Assembly: GCA_020638495.1 (NCBI GenBank)
Contig: JACKIN010000021.1
Location: 1 to 54,590 of the forward strand
DNA: 54,590 nt
Direction of reading: 5' to 3'
Source: Geminicoccaceae bacterium
Lineage (GTDB): Bacteria; Pseudomonadota; Alphaproteobacteria; Geminicoccales; Geminicoccaceae
Shown: positions 28,437 to 34,935 of the stretch, piece by piece
Layout of the letters: each line of letters opens with the position of its first letter
Position numbering within the stretch: the first letter of the stretch is position 1
Made by a program: the position numbers and the translations under genes
Notes under the pieces: generated by a model
What the model saw: the letters and a program-made list of their open reading frames with translations, nothing else
Told to the model about the DNA's origin: nothing
Database searches by the model: none

Positions 28437-29480
28437 GGCGGCTTCGACGTTGTCCGCGTTGTAGACCGTGAAGGGGCCCATCAGCACGCGATTGCCCGCA
28501 TCGCGGGTCGGGTCCTTCTCGATCGAGAAGGTGCCCATCCGGCCGGCCTCGAACTCGTCGCCGACCTCGCCCGCGATGGCCCCCGTGGCGATCAGGTAGC
28601 TCGTGTAGTAGGTGAGGTAGCCGAGATCGACGAAGCTCCAGAGCGCGAACTCGGGCGCACAACCATTCATGGTGTAGCTCACCATCTCGGCCGGCACGCC
28701 GAGCCCCGAGATCTTGATCTGGTCGCACAGGCCCTCGTCCTGCATGGCCTTGGCCGCCGCGACGATCCCGACCGAGGTCGGCGCCATGATCAGCTTGAGG
28801 TTGGCGTGCTTGTCGACCAGCGCCAGAGCCCGGTTGTAGGAGAGCTCGGACTGGTCGTCGCCATAGACCGTGTCGACCAGGGTCATGTTGGCGTATTTCT
28901 CGCCCTCCAGCGCCCGCTGCATGGCGGCGATCCAGGCGTTCTGGTTGGCCGCGTCCGGGGTCGCCGAGAGGATCGCGAACTCGCCCTCGCCGCCCATGAT
29001 GTTGTGCGCCATGTCGGCCATGACGACGCCGATGTCGTTGAAGTCGACCTGGGCGACGAAGACCGTCTCGCCCTCGGCCGAGGGGATCGGCGAATCCCAG
29101 GTCACGACCCTGGTGCCGGCTTCCTGCGCCGCCTGCGCCGAGGGCACGATCTGGTCGCCCGAGTTGTTCGAGAGCATCACCACGTCCTGGCCCTGCGTCG
29201 CGGCCGTGGTCATGATCTCGATCTGGCCCGCCACGCTGTTCTCCGGCGTCGGGCCCACATAGAGCAGCTCGCCCTTGTTCTCGAGCTCCTCGTGCGCCTC
29301 CTGGGCACCGCGATGCGCCTGGTCGAAGGGCAGGATGCCGAGGAACTTGGGCAGGAGCACCATGTCGACGCTCTCGCCCTTGGTCGCCGTCACCGGTTCG
29401 GCGAGCGCCGTCGGGCCCATGAGCGACGAACCCATGAGCAGCGCTGTGGCCGCCAGGCAGCTTGAACCTGCAAATTTCAT
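28428..29480 (-). CDS. Sugar ABC transporter substrate-binding protein (RhaS-like)
   Basis: Periplasmic sugar-binding protein of 350 residues with an N-terminal signal peptide (MKFAGSSCLAATALLMGSSL, cleavage probably near ALAEP). The mature part has the type-1 periplasmic-binding fold, for example LLPKFLGILPFDQAHRGAQE and MLSNNSGDQIVPSAQAA. QAHRGAQEAHEEL resembles rhamnose/autoinducer-2-type binding proteins. It is the first gene of the operon, behind a TTGACA promoter. The ligand may be a 6-deoxy-hexose, given the mutarotase, but this is inference. Confidence 0.86.
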   Translation of the reverse strand: MKFAGSSCLAATALLMGSSLMGPTALAEPVTATKGESVDMVLLPKFLGILPFDQAHRGAQEAHEELENKGELLYVGPTPENSVAGQIEIMTTAATQGQDVVMLSNNSGDQIVPSAQAAQEAGTRVVTWDSPIPSAEGETVFVAQVDFNDIGVVMADMAHNIMGGEGEFAILSATPDAANQNAWIAAMQRALEGEKYANMTLVDTVYGDDQSELSYNRALALVDKHANLKLIMAPTSVGIVAAAKAMQDEGLCDQIKISGLGVPAEMVSYTMNGCAPEFALWSFVDLGYLTYYTSYLIATGAIAGEVGDEFEAGRMGTFSIEKDPTRDAGNRVLMGPFTVYNADNVEAAAQ

Positions 29481-29535
29481 TCGAGCCTCCCCTGCTTCGT
29501 GTTCTGATTGCCATCGGCCGGAGCCGGGTGGTCGA

Positions 29536-29564
29536 GCGGTAGGAGGGCGCTGTCCCCCTGTCAA
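29536..29564 (-). promoter_or_regulatory. Candidate promoter of the ABC transporter operon
   Basis: On the minus strand a perfect TTGACA (29564-29559) is followed after 17 bases by TACCGC (29541-29536). It lies about 56 bases before the binding-protein ATG. The -35 is ideal and the -10 is weak, which would suit activator control. Confidence 0.45.
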
Positions 29565-29641
29565 GCACCGCCCAGATTGGCAAGCTGGCCGCTGCCGGCT
29601 ACCGTTCTGCGCGTGCCGGAAAACGGGGAGGCAAGAAGAAG

Positions 29642-30481
29642 TTGCAACAGCTCGGAGCACTCTCGCTCACCTCCTGGTCCCTGACGCACTGCACGCTCGG
29701 GGAGGCCGCCAACATCGGCCGGGCCCTCGGCATCGAGGGGCTCGATCTCGGCCTGCTGCACGGCCCGGCCCTGGCGAAGGGCCGCCTGCTCGCCGACCCC
29801 GAGGCGCTGGCCGGCGAGATCCGCCGGCTCGGCATCATTTGCCCGAACCTCTACTGGCTCTTCGGGAATGGCTTGGTCGACCGCAACCTGGCCGACCCCG
29901 AGGCCCGCGCCGCCAACGAGGCCGACTTCCGCCGGGTGCTCGCCTTCGCCACCGCCGCCTCGATCCCGACGATCTTCGTGCTGCCCGGCGTCTGCGGGCG
30001 GGGCATCGGCCGCGAGGCGGCCTTGGAGCGCTCCGCCGCCTCGCTCCGGCCGCTCGCCGCCATGGCCGGCGATGCCGGGGTCACGCTCACCGTCGAGCCG
30101 CATGTCGGCGGCTTTCTCGAATCGCCCGGCCTGACGCTGGCGCTCCTCGATGCCGTGCCGGGCCTGAAGCTGACGCTGGACTACGCGCATTTCGCCTGCC
30201 TCGGCTTCACGCAAGGCGAGATCGACCCGCTCGCCCCTCATGCGGCGCACGTCCATCTCCGCCAGGCGCGGCCGGGTGCGCTGCAATGCAAGCTCGAGCA
30301 CGGCACGCTCAACTTCCCGGCCATGCTGGCGACACTTGCCGGCCACGGCTACCGGGGCCGGCTCGCCATCGAATATGTCCACCAGGGCTACATGGACACG
30401 CTCCACGACGACGTCCTGAGCGAGACCATCAAGATGCGCGACCTCGTGCGGCTTCAGACGGCGTCGCCGGCAGCACGGTAG
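29642..30481 (+). CDS. Xylose-isomerase-like TIM-barrel sugar isomerase/epimerase
   Basis: A 279-residue AP-endonuclease-2-type TIM barrel. LTVEPHVGGFLESPGL, LTLDYAHFACLGF and AHVHLRQARPG supply the metal-binding Glu, Asp and His residues expected for isomerases or epimerases such as IolE, IolH and KDG epimerases. The start is a TTG at 29642 with a strong GGGGAGG 8 bases upstream. It diverges from the ABC transporter operon, so the two probably act on the same imported sugar or inositol derivative. The specific reaction is unknown. Confidence 0.72.
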   Translation: MQQLGALSLTSWSLTHCTLGEAANIGRALGIEGLDLGLLHGPALAKGRLLADPEALAGEIRRLGIICPNLYWLFGNGLVDRNLADPEARAANEADFRRVLAFATAASIPTIFVLPGVCGRGIGREAALERSAASLRPLAAMAGDAGVTLTVEPHVGGFLESPGLTLALLDAVPGLKLTLDYAHFACLGFTQGEIDPLAPHAAHVHLRQARPGALQCKLEHGTLNFPAMLATLAGHGYRGRLAIEYVHQGYMDTLHDDVLSETIKMRDLVRLQTASPAAR

Positions 30482-30569
30482 ACGCTCCCTTCGCTTGGCT
30501 GGCGACAGTGCCCGGCATCGGCCGCAAGCCTCTGCGCCGCCCATCATCACGAACGCTTATGGCCATCGC

Positions 30570-30588
30570 GCCCCGGGTGTCCCGGGGC
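30570..30588. terminator. GC-rich stem-loop downstream of the TIM-barrel gene
   Basis: GCCCCGGG (30570-30577) and CCCGGGGC (30581-30588) form a perfect 8-base stem with a TGT loop. There is no T run, so it may act as a factor-dependent terminator or mRNA-stabilising end about 90 bases after the stop. Confidence 0.35.
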
Positions 30589-30600
30589 CGTCCATGCAGC

Positions 30601-30773
30601 GCCGATTCGGCCCCTCGGCGCTCGGGTTGTCGCGGATTCTGCAACATGCCGGCTCGGGTTGTCGCGTCTGGCGCAACAGTGCCTGCCCGAATGTCGCGGA
30701 TTCCGCGACATAACGATTCGTGATGGCGCGTCCGGCGCGACATTCGCCCGCAAATGTCGCGGATTCCGCGACA
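30601..30773. repeat. Array of 19-bp palindromes at 31-32-bp spacing
   Basis: Five 19-base palindromic units start at 30628, 30660, 30692, 30724 and 30755. The two best are identical and perfect: TGTCGCGGATTCCGCGACA at 30692 and 30755. The others are TGTCGCGGATTCTGCAACA, TGTCGCGTCTGGCGCAACA and TGGCGCGTCCGGCGCGACA. A shorter palindrome, GCCGATTCGGC (30601-30611), is in register before them. Centres fall at 30606, 30637, 30669, 30701, 30733 and 30764, so the period is close to three DNA turns. No convincing gene covers the region. Confidence 0.85.
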
Positions 30774-30778
30774 CGCCA

Positions 30779-30882
30779 CCGCGAACGAACCCGCGGACTC
30801 GACGAGCGAACCCGGGAATTCGACGAGCGAACCCGGGGAATCGACGAACGAACCCGACCGTCGACCAACGAACCCGAGAACC
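30779..30882. repeat. Five tandem 20-21-bp direct repeats
   Basis: The core GAACCCG recurs at 30787, 30808, 30829, 30850 and 30870, giving spacings of 21, 21, 21 and 20. The fuller unit is about CGACGAACGAACCCGRGRAHT. The repeats start only 5 bases after the palindrome array. Two helical turns separate each copy, so a bound protein would sit on one face of the DNA. A sixth copy occurs further on. Confidence 0.85.
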
Positions 30883-30922
30883 ATCAAGACATTGTAACGA
30901 AAGGTGTTTTACCGCTTTCCGT

Positions 30923-30940
30923 CGGCCCGGCGCCGGGCCG
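30923..30940. repeat. Perfect 18-bp GC palindrome
   Basis: CGGCCCGGCGCCGGGCCG reads the same on both strands. It sits between the direct-repeat array and the isolated sixth repeat copy. It could be a cruciform-forming or protein-binding element; no T run follows. Confidence 0.5.
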
Positions 30941-30962
30941 TGTACCGAGGTTTCGTGAAATT

Positions 30963-30982
30963 GCCGAACGAACCCGCATCGG
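30963..30982. repeat. Isolated sixth copy of the direct-repeat core
   Basis: GCCGAACGAACCCGCATCGG contains the CGAACGAACCCG core of the array that ends about 80 bases upstream. The GAACCCG core here starts at 30970, exactly 100 bases after the last array copy. It lies near an AT-richer stretch that may hold the promoter of the downstream amidotransferase gene. Confidence 0.55.
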
Positions 30983-31116
30983 GCTTGCATTTCGTCCGGA
31001 TATGAGCTAATATTCCCATAGGTGGAACGAGCCCGATCTGCCTGCTCCCGCCTCCGGTGGCGGCGCTGAGCGAAGCGCAGCTTGCGGCGGCACCGGCCAA
31101 CGCCTACCTCTCCGCC

Positions 31117-31854
31117 ATGCCAGACCCCGCCCCCGACCTCGCCCGCCCGCGCATCGGCATCACCCTGGACAGCGAGGAGCCCGGCGGCTACTCGAAGTTC
31201 CCCTGGTACGCGTTGCGTCAGAACTATGGCAGCGCCGTGCTCGCCGCCGGCGGCCTGCCGTTCGCCCTGCCGCATGTGCCGCGGGCGCAGGTCGACGCCT
31301 ATCTCGACCAGCTCGACGGCCTGATCGTGACCGGCGGCGCCTTCGACATCGATCCCGCCCTCTATGGTGCCGTCGAGCGGCACCCGACCGTCGATCTGAA
31401 GGCGGCGCGCACCGCCTTCGAATGGGCGATCACCGAGCGCGCCCTCGCCCGCGACCTGCCGGTGCTCGGCATCTGCGGCGGCCAGCAACTGCTCAATGTC
31501 GTGCTCGGCGGCACGCTGATCCAGCACATCCCGGACGTCGTTCCCGACGCCCTGGCGCACGAGCAGCCCAACCCGCGCAACGAGGCGAGCCACGTGGTCG
31601 ACATCGTGCCGGGCTCGCTCCTGCACCGGATCTGCCGCCATGACGTCCTGGCGGTCAACAGCGCCCACCACCAGGCGGCCGACCGCACGGGCCGAGGCGT
31701 CGTGGTCTCGGCCACCGCCCCGGACGGCGTGGTCGAGGCGATCGAGCACCCGGGCTACCGTTTCTGCCTCGGCGTCCAATGGCATCCCGAGTTCCTGATC
31801 AGCGAGGGCGACCTGCCGATCCTGCAGGCGCTGGTCCGGGCGGCCGCGCGATGA
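31117..31854 (+). CDS. Class I glutamine amidotransferase (gamma-glutamyl-GABA hydrolase-like)
   Basis: Peptidase C26-type hydrolase of 245 residues, resembling PuuD, which releases glutamate from gamma-glutamyl conjugates. The nucleophile elbow LGICGGQQLLNVVLGG carries the catalytic cysteine, VNSAHHQAAD is a conserved loop, and GVQWHPEFL holds the catalytic histidine with its glutamate. I chose the ATG at 31117; a GTG at 31057 would add 20 residues of low-complexity sequence, and neither has a strong ribosome site. The stop overlaps the rluB start (ATGA). The polyamine-related substrate is inferred from the family. Confidence 0.85.
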   Translation: MPDPAPDLARPRIGITLDSEEPGGYSKFPWYALRQNYGSAVLAAGGLPFALPHVPRAQVDAYLDQLDGLIVTGGAFDIDPALYGAVERHPTVDLKAARTAFEWAITERALARDLPVLGICGGQQLLNVVLGGTLIQHIPDVVPDALAHEQPNPRNEASHVVDIVPGSLLHRICRHDVLAVNSAHHQAADRTGRGVVVSATAPDGVVEAIEHPGYRFCLGVQWHPEFLISEGDLPILQALVRAAAR

Positions 31855-32702
31855 GCGAGGCTCCAGACGGCACCCGACCGGCCGGCGCCCGACTACCGGG
31901 TGAAAGAATCGCCAAGCGGATCGCCCGTGCCGGCTACTGCTCGAGGCGCGACGCCGAGAAGCTGATCCAGGAGGGTCGGGTCAGCATCGATGGCCGCACG
32001 GTGGAGAGCCCGGCGCTCAACGTCACGGCCGGGCAGGAGATCCGCATCGATGGCGAGCGGCTGAAGGCGGCGGAGCCTGCCCGCCTGTTCCGCTACCACA
32101 AGCCCGCTGGCGTGGTGACCACGGCGCACGACCCGGAGGGCCGGCCGACGGTCGCCGACAAGCTGCGCGTGCGCACGGCCGAAGGCGCCTTGCCCCGGCT
32201 GATGCCGGTCGGGCGGCTCGACTTCAGCTCCGAGGGGCTCCTGCTGCTCACCAACGATGGCGGGCTCAAGCGCCTGCTCGAGCTGCCGGCGACCGGCTGG
32301 CTGCGCCGCTATCGCGTTCGGGTCTACGGCAACGTCGATCGGAACGCGCTCGAATCGCTGGCCGCCGGCATCGAGATCGACGGCATCCGCTACGGCCCGA
32401 TCAAGGCCGAGGAGGAGAGCCGCACCGGTGCCAATGCCTGGCTCAAGGTGGGCCTGCGCGAGGGCAAGAACCGCGAGGTGCGTCGCGTGCTCGGCCATCT
32501 CGGCCTCGAGGTCAGTCGCCTCATCCGCACCGCCTATGGTCCCTTCCAGCTCGGCAAGCTGGGGCGCGGCGACGTCGAGGAGGTGACGCCCAAGGTGCTC
32601 AAGGAGCAGCTCGGCGGCCTCGGCGCCGGCCTCGCGCTGCCGGAATCCAAGAGCCATAGCCACGAGCGTCGCCTGACGCGGCCGGTCGCCGGCCCGGCTT
32701 GA
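31851..32702 (+). CDS. rluB: 23S rRNA pseudouridine synthase, RluB/RsuA family
   Basis: Isomerises a uridine in rRNA, most likely 23S U2605. The 283-residue protein has an N-terminal S4 RNA-binding domain (RIARAGYCSRRDAEKLIQEG) and a catalytic domain with the active Asp in MPVGRLDFSSEGLLLLTNDG. GKNREVRRVLGHLGLEVSRL is the RsuA-type C-terminal signature. The start overlaps the amidotransferase stop, and the stop overlaps the rsmD start, so the three genes form a tight cluster. The rluB-rsmD pair is common in alphaproteobacteria. Confidence 0.92.
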   Translation: MSEAPDGTRPAGARLPGERIAKRIARAGYCSRRDAEKLIQEGRVSIDGRTVESPALNVTAGQEIRIDGERLKAAEPARLFRYHKPAGVVTTAHDPEGRPTVADKLRVRTAEGALPRLMPVGRLDFSSEGLLLLTNDGGLKRLLELPATGWLRRYRVRVYGNVDRNALESLAAGIEIDGIRYGPIKAEEESRTGANAWLKVGLREGKNREVRRVLGHLGLEVSRLIRTAYGPFQLGKLGRGDVEEVTPKVLKEQLGGLGAGLALPESKSHSHERRLTRPVAGPA

Positions 32703-33262
32703 GCCCGCCCCGGATCATCGCCGGGCGGCATCGTGGCCGCCGCCTCGAGGTGCCGGCTGGTGATATCGTCCGGCCGAGCGCCGAGCGACTGCGCGAGGCG
32801 GTCTTCAGCATGCTCGAGCACGGGCAGCCGCGGCTGCGCGATTGCCGGTTCCTCGACCTCTTCGCGGGCTCGGGCGCCATCGGCCTCGAAGCCCTGTCGC
32901 GCGGCGCCGACGAGGCGTGCCTGGTCGAGGCGGACCGCCGGGCGGCCGGCGCCGCTAGGCGCAATATCGAGAAGCTCGGCGAGACCGGGCGGGCGCGGCT
33001 CGTGGTCGCCGATGCCACGCGGCTGCCACCGGCCGGCGAGCCCTTCGCCATCGCCTATCTGGATCCGCCCTACGGCAGCGGCCTGGTGCCCGCCTGCCTT
33101 GCCTGCCTCGCCGCCGGTGGCTGGCTCGTGGCGGGGGCTCTCGTCGTGGTGGAGATCGCCGCGCGCGAAGCGCTGGCGCCGCCCCAGGGCTTCGACTCGC
33201 TCGACGAGCGCCGCTACGGCGCCGGGCGGATCGTCCGGCTGCGCTTTGCCCCTGGCAACTGA
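32699..33262 (+). CDS. rsmD: 16S rRNA (guanine966-N2)-methyltransferase
   Basis: SAM-dependent methyltransferase of 187 residues acting on the small ribosomal subunit. RIIAGRHRGRRLEVP at the N-terminus, RPSAERLREAVFSML, the SAM site FLDLFAGSGAIGLEALSRGA and the catalytic YLDPPYGSGL (DPPY) are all RsmD landmarks. The start is a TTG at 32699 that overlaps the rluB stop; this is the only start that keeps the conserved N-terminus. Confidence 0.93.
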   Translation: MSPPRIIAGRHRGRRLEVPAGDIVRPSAERLREAVFSMLEHGQPRLRDCRFLDLFAGSGAIGLEALSRGADEACLVEADRRAAGAARRNIEKLGETGRARLVVADATRLPPAGEPFAIAYLDPPYGSGLVPACLACLAAGGWLVAGALVVVEIAAREALAPPQGFDSLDERRYGAGRIVRLRFAPGN

Positions 33263-33342
33263 CCGTTCCCGCCGCGGCGGCTAACCAAACCTAAAGGAAA
33301 GCCTGCCATTCTCGGGCCAGCCCGCAATTCCAACGGCAGCCC

Positions 33343-34605
33343 ATGCGCGTCCTCACGCTTCTTCTCTTCATGCTCGCGATCTTCCTCATCAACGCGCATT
33401 TCATCCGCGTCGGCGAGGAGGAGAACCGCATCTGGCCGCCCATGGTGCTCGCGCTCCTGAGCCTGATTCTGCTCCTGCGCACGCCCAATCTCCTGCGCGT
33501 CAACTGGAAGCTGCTGGTCAGCCCGGTCGTCCTGCTCTTCGCGCTCAATCTCGTCTGGCTCGGCATCGTCCAGTTCTGGTCGGTGGCCCCGGCCGGCGGG
33601 CGCAGCCACATCATCCTGCTCTGGCTCACCCTGGTGGCCGCCCTCGCCCTTTCCGAGGAGCGTCCCTATCGCAGCGTGCTGGCCTTCGTCGGCTGCCTCT
33701 GCATCGTCTACGCCTGGAGCTGGGCCGGCGCTGCCGCCGGACAGGACTGGGTGGTGCTCGACCGCTCGCAATGGCGGCTCAAGGGCGTCATGATGCACCC
33801 GCAGACGCTGGCTCTCGTCGCGATCACCGGAGTGATCGTGGGGCTCGTGTGGCAGCTCAACCGGCAGACCGCCGGTGCGGTGCCGCATCGCGGCCGGATG
33901 ACGGCCTTCTTCCTGGTCTCGCTCGCCACCCTGCTGGCGACGCAGGGCCGCTCGCTCACCGCCTTCTTCGTGGTGACGCTCTTCGTCGTCTACTTCTTCC
34001 ACATCAAGGGGCCGAAGCGGATCTGGGTCCTGCTCGCCGGGATCGCCATTGGCATCGCCCTCTACGTCGCCGTCGACATCATCCTGCCGATGATCAGCCG
34101 GGGTCAGGAGGAAACCCTCTCCGGCCGCACGATCATCTGGGAGATGACCCTGCGGGAGATCGCCAAGGCACCGTTCCTCGGCTTCGGCTTCGGCACCTAC
34201 CAGGACTATTTCTCCAGCTTCTACAACAACTGGTCGCCCGGTCACGCGCACAATCTCTGGCTGCAGGTCACCTTCGAATCGGGGCTGGTCGGAACAGTTC
34301 TCTACACCTTCTTCCTGCTCGCCCTGATGCAGCGCGGCTATCGCTTCCAGCGCGACACCGGCCTCGTCTCCTACACGCTCTGCCTCACGATCTTCTGCCT
34401 CCTGGGTGGCATGACCAGCGTCTTTCTCGGCGAGAAGCTGTCGACGCTCTATGGCCTCCTGCTGCTCCTGGCGCTGCAGGAGGAGCGGCTGCGACTGGAG
34501 GCGCTGGCGCGTCAGCGGGTCGGGACCCTGCCGCTCCATCGACCGTCCGCCTCGCCTTCGGGGACCGAGGCCAGACCGCCAGGCGCCGAGCCGCAGCCTG
34601 CCTGA
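33343..34605 (+). CDS. Wzy/WaaL-like O-antigen ligase or polymerase
   Basis: Integral membrane protein of 420 residues with about eleven hydrophobic segments and a large periplasmic loop. The region SGRTIIWEMTLREIAKAPFL with GFGFGTYQDYF and GHAHNLWLQVTFESGLVG is the Wzy_C motif, including the conserved Arg and His. The C-terminal tail is cytoplasmic and Pro/Ser rich. It probably polymerises or attaches surface polysaccharide. It lies upstream of prsK-prsR on the same strand, consistent with an exopolysaccharide or exosortase-linked locus; that link is inferred. Confidence 0.83.
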   Translation: MRVLTLLLFMLAIFLINAHFIRVGEEENRIWPPMVLALLSLILLLRTPNLLRVNWKLLVSPVVLLFALNLVWLGIVQFWSVAPAGGRSHIILLWLTLVAALALSEERPYRSVLAFVGCLCIVYAWSWAGAAAGQDWVVLDRSQWRLKGVMMHPQTLALVAITGVIVGLVWQLNRQTAGAVPHRGRMTAFFLVSLATLLATQGRSLTAFFVVTLFVVYFFHIKGPKRIWVLLAGIAIGIALYVAVDIILPMISRGQEETLSGRTIIWEMTLREIAKAPFLGFGFGTYQDYFSSFYNNWSPGHAHNLWLQVTFESGLVGTVLYTFFLLALMQRGYRFQRDTGLVSYTLCLTIFCLLGGMTSVFLGEKLSTLYGLLLLLALQEERLRLEALARQRVGTLPLHRPSASPSGTEARPPGAEPQPA

Positions 34606-34935
34606 GCGGCTCGCCTGGCCGGCAGCCGCGCCGGGCAGCCATCCGATGTATTGCGATAGCATGATACGAAAAGCGGCAAGCTCGTCGAGCGCTGACGCCC
34701 ATGACGTTCTATCAGCCCTTTGGTGTCGTTGCGGGTCGAGCATGGTCGGAAACGGAAACGAAACGAACCTTGCCGCGGCCGGCCGGTGGACCCGGGACCG
34801 GGTCCGGCTGGCCGGGCTCTTGTCGGCCGGCGGGGCGTCGTTGTGGGTCCCGGCAGGACGCGTCTCGACGGGGGCGGATCCGGGCGCCACGATCGGGCGA
34901 TGGCGGGCCACCGCCGACCGCGCCGGAGTGCGTTC
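34606..34935. other. Gap between the Wzy-like gene and prsK
   Basis: About 330 bases hold no convincing gene. The prsK frame is open back to 34720, but that stretch encodes low-complexity sequence without family similarity. A lower-GC patch around 34645-34680 (ATGTATTGCGATAGCATGAT) could contain a promoter, but I find no clear -35/-10 pair or terminator. Confidence 0.5.

Noticed and set aside
30601..30773. Possible CRISPR array
   Set aside because: The repeated units are palindromes with centre changes, the intervals are only 12-13 bases, and no cas gene is present.
30779..30982. Plasmid-type replication origin
   Set aside because: Direct repeats resemble iterons, but I found no DnaA box and no rep or par gene, and the neighbours are chromosomal housekeeping genes.
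30779..31010. Short repetitive ORFs across the direct repeats
   Set aside because: The frames encode low-complexity seven-residue repeats on both strands, a consequence of the 21-base DNA period; there is no ribosome site.
34700..34735. Sigma-54 promoter before prsK (TGGTGTCGTTGC)
   Set aside because: The distance between the GG and GC elements is 7 rather than the required 10 bases.
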